Source: Aaosphaeria pasadenensis (Eukaryota > Ascomycota > Dothideomycetes > Pleosporales). Taken from it: a stretch of DNA of 64,000 nt. A program made the position numbers and the translations under genes. Positions within the stretch are counted from its first letter, which is position 1; each line of letters opens with the position of its first letter. The stretch is from contig JAKLMB010000011.1 of the NCBI GenBank assembly GCA_022813625.1, positions 1-64,000 of the forward strand, read 5' to 3'. The notes under the pieces were generated by a model, which ran no database searches, was not told the origin of the DNA, and saw only the letters and a list, made by a program, of their open reading frames with translations. Below are positions 55,703 to 64,000 of this stretch, piece after piece.

Positions 55703-57906
55703 TAGTCCTCCAGGAAGTCCTCCGCTCTTGGCCGTCTTCTTCGAGCCCGAACCGCCGCCGTCTCTCCTGACGTTGGGCTTGTTCCATAGCCACTGGGCTG
55801 GGACTTCGAATTGTTGGTCGCCTCCTGGTCGGAAGTTTTTTCCGAGGATAGGTATGCTTGCCTTTGCTCCTGCGTGGGGGGGTTGTAGCGTTTCTGATTC
55901 TCCTCCTGGGGAGGAGTAGAAGGTGGTCTCGGAAAACTGCCCTGACCCTGATCTGTTGTGAGTACCTGTTCATTTTCATTAGTATCCAGAAATGGTATAA
56001 CATCGCCTGCTTCATCGCCGCCGTCTATGTCTATGTCTATGTCTATCAATGGTTCATCGCCATTGTCGGTTGATACATTCATACCTGTGGTCTTCGTCCA
56101 GGTGGATGGTGCCTTCCTCGCCTTCTCCATCCTCTCGGCTTGCTTCCTCGCCTCCACTTCCTTTTCTTGTTCCTGCACACGCAAATTGAATGCATCACGG
56201 AACTGTTGAACAATATCCCTTGTGAATAGGACGTTGTCATTCCAGGTGTTGATGACGAAATTCACATCATTTCGAAATCCTGCTTCCGATGCACGGCCCA
56301 TCTCCAGGCGGCCAGGAAGCTTGTCCAAATGTTCGAATACGCCACGTTTGAGTAGTTGGTGGCCGATACTCTCACGGTACTTCCAGGCGCCACCTTCTCG
56401 GGATGTTACTTCTGCAACATCTGATACGATACGAAGCCCGTTCAACGAAGCGTCCTGCAGTTGCTTTCGGCGCCTGGGATCGTCGGGGCGATGGTTTTCC
56501 TTCGTCTTTGATAAAGAGAATGGCTCAAAGATGTTGGTAATCAGGTGCTGAACAATTTCGTCGATGCCTTGATTAGAATGGTCAAGGACGAATGCGGTGA
56601 CGCCCGCAACTTCATGGACCTGTGGTTGCATTGGTGGAATGGTTTTCAATAACCAGATGAGGTACGTGCGTGATTTGACATCCAACACCCCCGTGGCCAT
56701 ATTGGCAAGTCCCACATTCATGTCTTCGCCTCCATCTACGTCAATGTCCTCTTCATCGGGGTTGAGGTGGTGCAACTTCGTGGCGAACTCGTCTTCCAAT
56801 GGGCGACCCTGGAATTCCCAATCACCATGGCCTCTGAAGATTTCCCTTGGCCCTTCGGGACATAGCAAACGATACATTCTCCATCGATAGTATATGTTGT
56901 TTGGATGATTCTGGTCGTAGAGAAAGGCATATCGCTCATCCGATGCGACGTGAGGGATATTCATTAGGGCAGCCTCGGCTTCCTGCCCTCCCTGAATGAC
57001 AAGATCAATGGTCTGATGGATGAGCCTGAGCATGGAGATATCCGTTGGTTGACGGACGGTCACAACCAGTCGCTCCAGAGGTCTTTCGCCTACGCGTGAA
57101 TAGGTACGTCCTGTAGCCCCTCCAATATCCTCGGTGGGTGCGACCCCCTTGGGCGCTTCTACCTCCTTCCACTCGGCGCCAAAGGGCTCTTTGATGTGTT
57201 CCCTGTTGGCCATGAGTGCGCCCAGATAGCGATCGATGTGCAAGTAGTATCCACGACCAAGGTAGAGCTTGTCGTTCAATTTGTTGATAGCGGCGTCCAG
57301 ATCGCGGGCTGTAGCATCTTGAACGAATGTCACCTTCATTGCTGCGGCTGGCCGGCCTCTCTGCGTCGGTCCTGGCGGGGGCATCTTTTCGACCTGGGCG
57401 ATCTTCAGTGCTGGATAATCTACGAATACCTTCTCTACGGCCTGTTGATCCATTGTTGGAGGGAGGTTCGACAATTTTGCAACGACTGTCGTATATGCAT
57501 CTGGTGGTTCAATATTGTCCTGGGTCAAAGAAGACTGCTGACTGCCAAGTCCAGATCTTGCGAGACGGTTCCCTGGGTTATTTGGACCCCCAAAAGGAAG
57601 TAGAGGATCCTGCTCGAGTGTTCCTGGGCCGCTCACTGTAGATCGAGTTCGTTCCGCGAAATGTCTCTTGGGTCCTTGGGGCACTAAAGGTGTATGCGCA
57701 TCGTTCTTTGAGCCGGTCAAGGAGCTGCCTCGGCCTGGGACTGTCGCGTCGTCTTCGTGCTCATCGGAATCCTCTCCTTCGTAAAATTCGGCGAACCCTC
57801 GTTTCCGGGGACGGTCATCTTCGCGAGCTTTCTCGCCTTCTTCCGCTCGCGCCTTCGACCCGAGTTGAGATTTGATCCCGGCGGTGAGGGATATCTTGAA
57901 AGACAT
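55699..57906 (-). CDS. SR140/U2SURP-like splicing factor (RRM, SURP, CID)
   Basis: Single coding exon of 735 residues from the ATG at 57906 (MSFKISLTAG). Upstream, 'gtgcttgcag' looks like the acceptor of a 5'-leader intron. Domains in order: RRM (~135-235; TTVVAKLSNLPPTM, YLGRGYYLHIDRYL), SURP-type repeat (LRLIHQTIDLVIQGGQEAE, YAFLYDQNHPNNIYYRWRMY), and CID (YLIWLLKTIPPMQPQVHEVA, QGIDEIVQHLITNIFEPF). A Glu/Lys/Arg coiled stretch and a Gln/Ser tail follow, ending RRRRPRAEDFLEDY. The order is that of SR140, a U2 snRNP-associated pre-mRNA splicing protein. A coding-like frame continues past the stop in another frame (55400-55702), suggesting a one-base frameshift or a missed splice. Confidence 0.82.
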   Translation of the reverse strand: MSFKISLTAGIKSQLGSKARAEEGEKAREDDRPRKRGFAEFYEGEDSDEHEDDATVPGRGSSLTGSKNDAHTPLVPQGPKRHFAERTRSTVSGPGTLEQDPLLPFGGPNNPGNRLARSGLGSQQSSLTQDNIEPPDAYTTVVAKLSNLPPTMDQQAVEKVFVDYPALKIAQVEKMPPPGPTQRGRPAAAMKVTFVQDATARDLDAAINKLNDKLYLGRGYYLHIDRYLGALMANREHIKEPFGAEWKEVEAPKGVAPTEDIGGATGRTYSRVGERPLERLVVTVRQPTDISMLRLIHQTIDLVIQGGQEAEAALMNIPHVASDERYAFLYDQNHPNNIYYRWRMYRLLCPEGPREIFRGHGDWEFQGRPLEDEFATKLHHLNPDEEDIDVDGGEDMNVGLANMATGVLDVKSRTYLIWLLKTIPPMQPQVHEVAGVTAFVLDHSNQGIDEIVQHLITNIFEPFSLSKTKENHRPDDPRRRKQLQDASLNGLRIVSDVAEVTSREGGAWKYRESIGHQLLKRGVFEHLDKLPGRLEMGRASEAGFRNDVNFVINTWNDNVLFTRDIVQQFRDAFNLRVQEQEKEVEARKQAERMEKARKAPSTWTKTTGMNVSTDNGDEPLIDIDIDIDGGDEAGDVIPFLDTNENEQVLTTDQGQGSFPRPPSTPPQEENQKRYNPPTQEQRQAYLSSEKTSDQEATNNSKSQPSGYGTSPTSGETAAVRARRRRPRAEDFLEDY

Positions 57907-58362
57907 GTTTGGTGGAGTCTGATGGAGAACCTGCAAGCACAGAATGTTAGCGAACTGAGCACCTAAAGTATATTAGTTTCGGGCGATTGAGAACGAGGGG
58001 AGTCCGAGCTTCCACCGAATCTTCCAATCCGCGACCAGCATGCAGCACTGGTGATTGCCTTGACTACGTTCCTACGCTGTACGATATAGATTTGAATCGC
58101 GAGCGACGGTTTGCGTCAAACGTGAGGGAAAGTGAAATTAAGTCGAGAAGTAAAGTTGTTGTTGACTTGAGCAACGAGGCGATGGGTGAGCTAGTCTGTT
58201 TCTGGACGCGTCGGCACTAGCGTCCTCCGCCCTCTAGGCTGCCAGGCTGCCGCTGCTATCACGTGACTAACTTTACCCTCACCTCAGTACCTCCAACCTC
58301 GTAGCACCAAGATACCTACTGTGTAGACAACCAACCTCCACTCCACATTCATACTATCGATT
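57907..58362. promoter_or_regulatory. Divergent promoter, SR140-like gene and unknown gene
   Basis: 456 bp. The left edge carries a probable 5'-leader intron acceptor for the SR140-like gene (gcttgcag at about 57930). Nothing else recognised. Confidence 0.5.
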
Positions 58363-59586
58363 ATGACAGCATCTGCAGGAGAGATTCAAGTACTGTTGCG
58401 TTTTCTGGCACAGGACGCCAAAGTCCCACTTGCACAAGCCATAGGCAAGGTCAAAGACTTACAGACCGCTAAACTAGTCACGTGAGCACGTCTCTTCACC
58501 GCGTTCTGCCATGCAAATCTGAGAATGCTCCATGATGTTAGCCTTTAGAGCATCCTGAAGACTCTTTTAAGTGATATCTGACGCGTTGAGCAATCCAGGC
58601 CCGCAGACATTGCCAAATCAAGCTTCGATGAGGTCAAAGCCGTCTTTGACGACGAGAAAACCGCAAAGCAGGTCCTGAGCAGCGCGAAACGGGTTGTTAA
58701 AAAACGAACGACGTCAAGTGACAGCCCATCGCTTCCTTCCCCAAAGAAACCAAAGCCAAGCTATGGCCAGCCACTTACGCCCGCCGAACTAGAAGCATCC
58801 CTGGAGCTTCCCAGTGTTTCCGTCTCAGAGTCGATGTTGTCTGATGTTGTTATATATACGAATCGGGCACCACTGGTGCTTGCTTTTGCAGCAACCTTAC
58901 TGGAATTCACCATGCCGGCGCAACCTCTATCAAGCAGACTGAGCCTCGCTCAAGCGGTAGTGTCAGCGAACAGCCGTACCAAAGCCGTATCCTTGGGTAT
59001 CGAGCAAGGAAAGTCGGCTGAAGAGGAGGGATGGGGAGAGGGACATCCTATCATCAAGATTATGGGTCGTGAAGTCAGAGTTATGAAGAGATGGGGTTAC
59101 CATTGGGACGCCTTGGATGAAGAGGGGGCCTCTCAAGAAACTATCAAGGAAGCCACAACTGGTGATGATGACCCTGCACTTTGGGGTGTAGACCTAGAAG
59201 CACTAAGGAAGAAGAACAACCCAGGAACGAGTACCGCTCGTGGCTCGCAGACTAATCAACTACCAATATATACCGCACAGTCCGCTAGAGCCTACTTACT
59301 CAAATCCTTCGAAACGCCAAAAAGCGAAGACACATCCACGGAAACGCCCCCAAAAAAGGGCGCAGTGGTTGCTCAAAAGGAGCAGAACCTAGCTTTGCTA
59401 CTGGAAGCTCTGCGACTCGTATTTGAATCATGGTCTTCTGTGCTAAGCAAAGATGACTTGGACAGGCGAGCTTGGGCTTGGTACGTTACAGTCCGACCAG
59501 AGGTAGAGGCTGGTGTTGCTGGTTGGGGCGCAAAGGGACCTGTGAAGCTTGCAGATGTACTAGCGTTAAGACGTCCGGCTCAATGA
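58363..59586 (+). CDS. Conserved-looking fungal protein of unknown function
   Basis: Exons 58363-58481 and 58599-59586; the 117-nt intron (donor gtgagc, branch tctgac, acceptor atccag) is in phase; 368 residues. I do not recognise a named family. The N-terminal ~70 residues are helical (IQVLLRFLAQDAKVPLAQAI, SSFDEVKAVFDDEKTAKQVL), then a Lys/Pro linker. A core at ~115-210 includes VVIYTNRAPLVLAFAATLLEF, SSRLSLAQAVVSANSRTKAV and HPIIKIMGREVRVMKRWGY. A helical C-terminus follows: YTAQSARAYLLKSF, LALLLEALRLVFESW and RRAWAWYVTVRPEVEAGVA. No signal peptide and no confident membrane segment. It looks like a soluble intracellular protein and is clearly coding by frame continuity and splice structure. 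Confidence 0.75.
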
Positions 59587-59714
59587 TATGCTTCCTTTGG
59601 GGTCATGGTTCCTTGTGGATGTGTTTAGACATCTGCTGTCATCTTCCAATTCATATCAATGCCAAGTGCAGTTAATTTTATGGTTGTCGTCTTGCATTAT
59701 GATATCAACTTCCT

Positions 59715-60617
59715 TTAGATTTTTTTCATAGGTTTCCACTGCTCCAAGTGGCTGAGGTCGTTGATTGAGCGTGCATCGCACTCTGGGAGGTTTCGGTCAA
59801 GTCGAATAGCATTCCACCCAGCATTTTTCGCGCCCACGTAATCTTTCTCGTACTCGTCACCTACGTATAATTTCTCGAAATCTTCGATTGATTGACCTTG
59901 GCTCTCTTTCGCTAGCATCTGCTTTAAAGACTCGACAGCAGCATCGAATATCGGACGGTCAGGTTTTTCGTACCCAACATCATAGCTTAGGATGACGAAA
60001 TCGATGTCCTCCTGGATATTTGCAATAACACGTTCTGCGATATCGAAACGACGATTCCCAACTTCTAAACCAAAGGATTGAAGAATGCCGGGAACCCGAT
60101 CGTCTGAATTGGTCACAATTCCAACTACAGTCCTATCCCATTTCCACCTCTCTAGCGGCCGAGATTTACAATTACGAAGCATCTGAAAGAATGGAATCAC
60201 GTCTGGAAAGAGACTATAACCCCGATCTGTAGAGAATTGTGTGAGGAGGTCAGTTACCAATGCCTGTGGGACTTGTTGCCCTGGTTTCAGGAATGGATCG
60301 AAGGTTTTGGTGATAACCTGCTCGTTGTGTGAGCGAATTGAGTCATTACTGCTGAATTACGATCCGGAAGGACATACATTGGCCCACCACTTCTCTGCCC
60401 CCAGACCAGTAGCACGGCCATAGTTTGGATTCTTCCGAGACTCGTCCTTGAATGCTTTGCCAAAGGACGTCATGATGTCCCTATGCGTCTTCCATTGACT
60501 TTCTTTTATGCCGTGGAGAGCAGCAAAATAGCCATATTGCTCAGGTATTGGCTTCTTAGGAGCGAACAAAGTGCCAAAAGCATCAAAAGCTAACAACAAA
60601 TTCCTTTTCTGTAACAT
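59715..60617 (-). CDS. HAD-superfamily hydrolase, HDHD3-like
   Basis: Exons 60617-60378 and 60317-59715; the 60-nt intron (donor gtatgt, acceptor gagcag) is in phase; 280 residues. Haloacid dehalogenase-like phosphatase fold: motif I LAFDAFGTLF with the nucleophile Asp11, motif II VTNSDD, then the motif III/IV region YEKPDRPIFD and VGDEYEKDYVGAKNAGW. Length and motif spacing match the HDHD3/REG-2 group of small-molecule phosphatases, whose substrates are mostly unknown. Note that the usual second motif-I Asp (DxD) is replaced by DAF, as in other HDHD3-like proteins. Divergent from DPM1 with 224 bp between starts. Confidence 0.85.
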
Positions 60618-60841
60618 GACAACGTCTGTTCTGTGTCGAAAGTGTCGCCTGTAGATGTGAAGCTTGTAGTGAGCTTAAACGGACAGGGTCCCATAGGCGC
60701 CCAGAATGGTATAGCGCCGAGTGCTTCAACCGTAACTGAACACGATCACCTCCCTGTGCTTTCAGCGATCCTTTTCCAGCAAACTCAAACCAAAACATAT
60801 CGTCAATTGAGGCCAAGTTGCTCATTTCGGATTCATCAACC

Positions 60842-61637
60842 ATGGCGCCCAAGCAGACGAAGGATAAATACTCTGTGCTCCTCCCCACATACAACGAACG
60901 CCGCAACTTGCCCATTATAACATGGCTCCTTAATAAGACCTTCACTGAGCAGTCAGTAACTACCCCAAACATTTCTCAAGGTTCGCTAGTAATTTATGCT
61001 GAACCCACCATTACTCAGGAAGCTCGACTGGGAACTTATCATCGTTGACGATGGTTCACCCGACGGAACCCAGGAAGTCGCCGCGCAACTCGAGAAAGTT
61101 TACTCTCCTCACGTCCAGCTTCGAGCTCGTGCTGGCAAGCTAGGTCTTGGAACGGCATACGTCCATGGTCTCCAATTCGCAACCGGAAACTTCGTCATCA
61201 TCATGGATGCCGATTTTTCGCATCATCCCAAGTTCATCGCCGAGATGGTTCGCGTTCAAAAGACCAAGAATTACGATATCGTTACCGGTACTAGATACGC
61301 TGGCGATGGAGGTGTATACGGTTGGGATCTGAAGCGAAAGTTCGTCAGTCGAGGTGCCAATTTGTTCGCGGACACGGTGCTTAGACCTGGCGTCAGCGAC
61401 CTGACTGGCAGTTTCAGACTGTACAAAAAGGAGGTCTTGCAGAAGGTCATCAGGAGCACTGAGAGCAAGGGTTATACATTCCAGATGGAGATGATGGTGC
61501 GTGCAAAGGCCATGGGCTGCACAGTCGCCGAAGTTCCCATCAGCTTCGTCGACCGTGTCTATGGCGAGAGCAAGCTTGGTGGCGATGAGATTGTCGAATA
61601 TGCCAAGGGTGTTCTCAATTTGTGGTTGAAGGTTTAA
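60842..61637 (+). CDS. DPM1: Dolichol-phosphate mannosyltransferase catalytic subunit
   Basis: Exons 60842-60951 and 61019-61637; the 67-nt intron (donor gtcagt, branch gctgaac, acceptor actcag) restores TFTEQKLDWELIIVDDGS. 242 residues. GT2-family enzyme of the ER that transfers mannose from GDP-Man to dolichol phosphate for N-glycans, O-mannosylation and GPI anchors. Seen: YSVLLPTYNERRNLP (10-24), IIVDDGSPDGT, DAD metal site (100-102), TGTRY, GWDLKRKFVSRGAN and FVDRVYGESKLGGDEI. It ends at LNLWLKV without a C-terminal membrane helix. It is therefore the human/fission-yeast form that relies on Dpm2/Dpm3 partners, not the S. cerevisiae form. Confidence 0.95.
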
Positions 61638-62329
61638 AACAAGCATGATTGTATGGCGTTGGCGTTGATTTAGGTATAGGGTTTTAACGGGGCATTCCGC
61701 TTCTAGATCCACAGATATCCTGATTGCTTGATGGGCAGGCAGTTTTTGTAGTGTCATTTAACTTAATCTAGCCTCCCCTAATACCTTCAATGAACCTTAA
61801 TGGTCTCATCAAGTTGAGTTAGCACGATTATCCATACTGCCTCTAAGCTTTCGTCAGTTGAACGAGTGTAGCAAGCTCGCTTCGCAATATTTTGTGTCAC
61901 TGTATTCATTCCTCATCTTGTAGCTTGTCTTCGCCGCGATTACGACGTGCTCCCCTGCGTTCATATTGTTCACATTTCAGATGTGATCCCAAGTCTTTGT
62001 CGGCCTCCTTTCTCGGCTACACATCCACATCGGCCCGTGGGTAGATTTGCTATAGATCAATCTTATGTAGCTTCTATATGGCTCAGGTGGTACGAATGGC
62101 GGAGCACCAAAATGGACCCACGTACTATGCAGCGATCAAAGTCATCAAGTGAGTTATACTAAGATTTCAAGACTCGGATATAGTCAAGAAAATGTCATCT
62201 CCGGCCGGCAGAGGAACGGTGTTCTACTACCCCATACGGCTTGCTTGTCTCCTCACACGGCCCTCCTACCGACTCAAACTCTCCCAATTTTCTCATAGGT
62301 ATGCTCTTCATTCCATTTACCCAACCCAA
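61638..62329. other. Spacer downstream of DPM1
   Basis: 3' flank of DPM1 followed by mixed sequence with short overlapping ORFs. A short open stretch at 62088-62141 ends at a good donor (gtgagt), but no partner exon was found. Confidence 0.4.
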
Positions 62330-62638
62330 CTACCTCCTGCGAAACCCCCTCCAAAACGAAACATGCCTCCTCAAACGACTTGTTCTTCTCGAAAATGTAG
62401 TAAACGTAGGCCTTGGCGATACAAAACCCATCCTCTTATCATCTTCATCCAAGTCGTCTGTTTGCTGTTGCTGGTGCTTATGCTTCCATGTGGCGCGAAA
62501 GTAGTGCTGTGCGGCGTTGATTCTGCTTTTGAACGTTTGACGAGGCGTTTTAGGGTCTGTGGGTATTTTGGTTGATAGAAAATTGTCCGGCAAGGTGAAC
62601 GGGTCGGTCGGACAGTTGATCCTAGGGGAAGCGGGCAT
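62330..62638 (-). CDS. Possible small basic protein, 102 residues
   Basis: Starts with ATG and has varied codon use. Pro-rich first third, then KSRINAAQHYFRATWKHK and an Arg-rich end (RRTSRLRRHVSFWRGFRRR). No known domain. It could be a real small gene, an exon of a larger one, or chance. Confidence 0.3.
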   Translation of the reverse strand: MPASPRINCPTDPFTLPDNFLSTKIPTDPKTPRQTFKSRINAAQHYFRATWKHKHQQQQTDDLDEDDKRMGFVSPRPTFTTFSRRTSRLRRHVSFWRGFRRR

Positions 62639-63170
62639 GAATCACGCTTTGAGTGAACAGACCGCGAACAAAGACTTGATTATAATGAGTATTTTCTTTG
62701 GTTGCAAAGAGAGCGAGCCTGATTATAGAAACCCTCTTCCTGCATAGCATAGCTTGTATACAACAACAAAAATGAATGCAACTCACTGACAGGATACAAT
62801 TGAAGCGGGAGCGAAGATTTGATGGTAGGAATGATTGTTGGGAAAGAAATGTTTAACAAGAGTTGTAGGGTGTGGGGTTATTGTCCGCCATCAACAGGCA
62901 ATGTTAATTCACGAAATAGAAAGGACGACCAACCATTGGGGAACACGAGATATGATGGAATGGAAATTATTTTTGCGACTTCAAATATCATAAATTTTCA
63001 AACCGAAGAAAAAAAATTATTGCAAATGCTTCAAACTCGGCAGTTGATGTTGATATAATTATTTTTAAAGTATACCTAAACAAATTTAACAAGCCCTTAT
63101 TCTGTACCAAGATTCTCCTAATATATGTACATGTCTAAACAAAGACTCCAAACAGAGCAAATTGCTTTGT
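62639..63170. other. AT-rich spacer
   Basis: AT-rich sequence without ORFs of note. Confidence 0.5.
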
Positions 63171-63794
63171 TTATCCCCACACAATTTGACAAAATCCCTT
63201 ACACCCATCGAACCCACATCCATCCTCCTCCTCCTCCTCCTCACAAAGCATATCATCAGGTTCAACCTCACCAACCTTTGTTGTCAGCCAGTGGTCTTGA
63301 TACCCAACGTTCCTGCAGACTGCTGGCGATAGATTCGGCAGACAAAGCTGTTGCTCCCTCTTGAACATCCGAGTTGCACCCCTATTTCCATGCCGCTTGG
63401 TGCGTTTCCTCTTTCGACACGGCTGGCTTTTCTGGAATGGGACATATGGCGGAGGAAGAGGTGTAGGAGGGAGGTAGTGACCGAGTTGGCGCTCGATGGT
63501 TCCCTGACTGAACTTTGGCATCACAGATTCATCATCTTCTCCAAATGCCGTGCCGTAGGATGTTGGAGTGGTGGCTTGAGAGGAAGGTGTTTCGGGGCAG
63601 GTAGCAGAACTGTGGAGGTGTAGGAGGCAGTCGATGGCTTGCTGAGCCGTTACGGCTGTAGGCCCTTTGTTTGTATTGAAAACTTCTAGAGCTGTCCGGA
63701 TGTGCCGAATGAGGTTTTGAATTTCGTTCTGGACGGGTGTAGGCGGGGATTGGGAGGTTGTGAGTCTATTGCTGATGGCCTTGGTGTGGCACAT
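63171..63794 (-). CDS. Hypothetical protein, 207 residues
   Basis: Intronless frame from the ATG at 63794. Predicted helix (VQNEIQNLIRHIRTALEVF), then a Ser/Thr/Pro region, PPTPLPPPYVPF, a basic patch (RKRKRTKRHGNRG, possible nuclear signal), and an acidic, Cys-containing end (EEEEEEDGCGFDGCKGFC). No family recognised. The frame is long for this AT-rich end of the window, which favours a real gene, but poly-Glu codons could inflate it. Confidence 0.45.
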   Translation of the reverse strand: MCHTKAISNRLTTSQSPPTPVQNEIQNLIRHIRTALEVFNTNKGPTAVTAQQAIDCLLHLHSSATCPETPSSQATTPTSYGTAFGEDDESVMPKFSQGTIERQLGHYLPPTPLPPPYVPFQKSQPCRKRKRTKRHGNRGATRMFKREQQLCLPNLSPAVCRNVGYQDHWLTTKVGEVEPDDMLCEEEEEEDGCGFDGCKGFCQIVWG

Positions 63795-64000
63795 TATGAC
63801 TGGTGGTGGGTGAGTAGGTGTTGACAAGAACGAGATTTTAGCTTAATTATAAGATGGGATGGTTTGTTTGCTGTTTTTTTAAGGCGTGACATGAATGATT
63901 GTGGGAAGTTCGTAAAACTTATAGGGATTGTGAATTCATTGTAAAGCTGCCATGTTTGCTTGTTTTGGGGGGCTTGTGAATGTGGAATCATTGTGAATAA

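Noticed and set aside
62088..62141. Short open stretch ending in a GTGAGT donor, possibly a first exon
   Set aside because: No downstream exon with matching phase and recognisable product could be found.
1..64000. tRNA, rRNA or CRISPR loci
   Set aside because: No convincing B-box/cloverleaf, no rRNA-like sequence and no regularly spaced direct repeats were seen by eye; a covariance-model tRNA search would settle the first.

Overview
The window is nuclear DNA of a filamentous ascomycete (Pezizomycotina). The evidence is short GT-AG introns (about 45-190 nt) with CTAAC or CTGAC branch points, fungus-specific families (GDS1, HVA1-TUDOR, DUF7918, DUF2235), a D-arabinose dehydrogenase-like gene, a Pro/Ser-rich style of protein tails, and an extremely AT-rich left end that looks like a transposon degraded by repeat-induced point mutation (RIP). 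The class cannot be fixed from sequence alone. I found no rRNA, tRNA or CRISPR.

Layout. 1-2.6 kb: RIP-degraded repeat, including two inverted copies of one segment. 2.6-12.5 kb: carbohydrate and methylamine metabolism, with an ARA2-like aldo/keto reductase and then betaine aldehyde dehydrogenase and choline oxidase transcribed divergently from a 2.7-kb gap. Together these two enzymes convert choline to glycine betaine. 12.5-26 kb: three widely spaced leftward genes (DUF2235 hydrolase, GDS1 winged-helix protein, OMS1-like methyltransferase). Between GDS1 and OMS1 lies a 5.9-kb gene-free stretch that holds most copies of a short dispersed motif, TACTCCGTA. 27-32 kb: a secreted SGNH esterase and a sarcosine-oxidase-type flavoenzyme. 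32-41 kb: a gene-dense housekeeping block. It contains RRP3 and SSF1 (both ribosome assembly) head to head, a CSN8/PSMD8/eIF3K-like protein, an adiponectin-receptor/Izh-type membrane protein and an HVA1-TUDOR chromatin-type protein. 42-50 kb: an MFS monocarboxylate-type transporter, acetolactate synthase (ILV2) and a TRAPPC12-like TPR protein. 51-64 kb: a DUF7918 protein, an SR140-like splicing factor, a conserved unknown protein, a HAD phosphatase and dolichol-phosphate mannose synthase. Two weak ORFs close the window.

Exon structures were assembled by hand from splice consensus and checked for reading-phase continuity. Several reading frames that look continuous contain introns whose length is a multiple of three (GDS1, DUF7918), so a naive ORF overstates those proteins. 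Main points for follow-up: the dispersed TACTCCGTA motif, the RIP inverted repeat, an alanine at the sulfonylurea-site proline of ILV2, a probable one-base frameshift at the end of the SR140 gene, and a choice between two membrane-anchor C-termini in the SGNH esterase.
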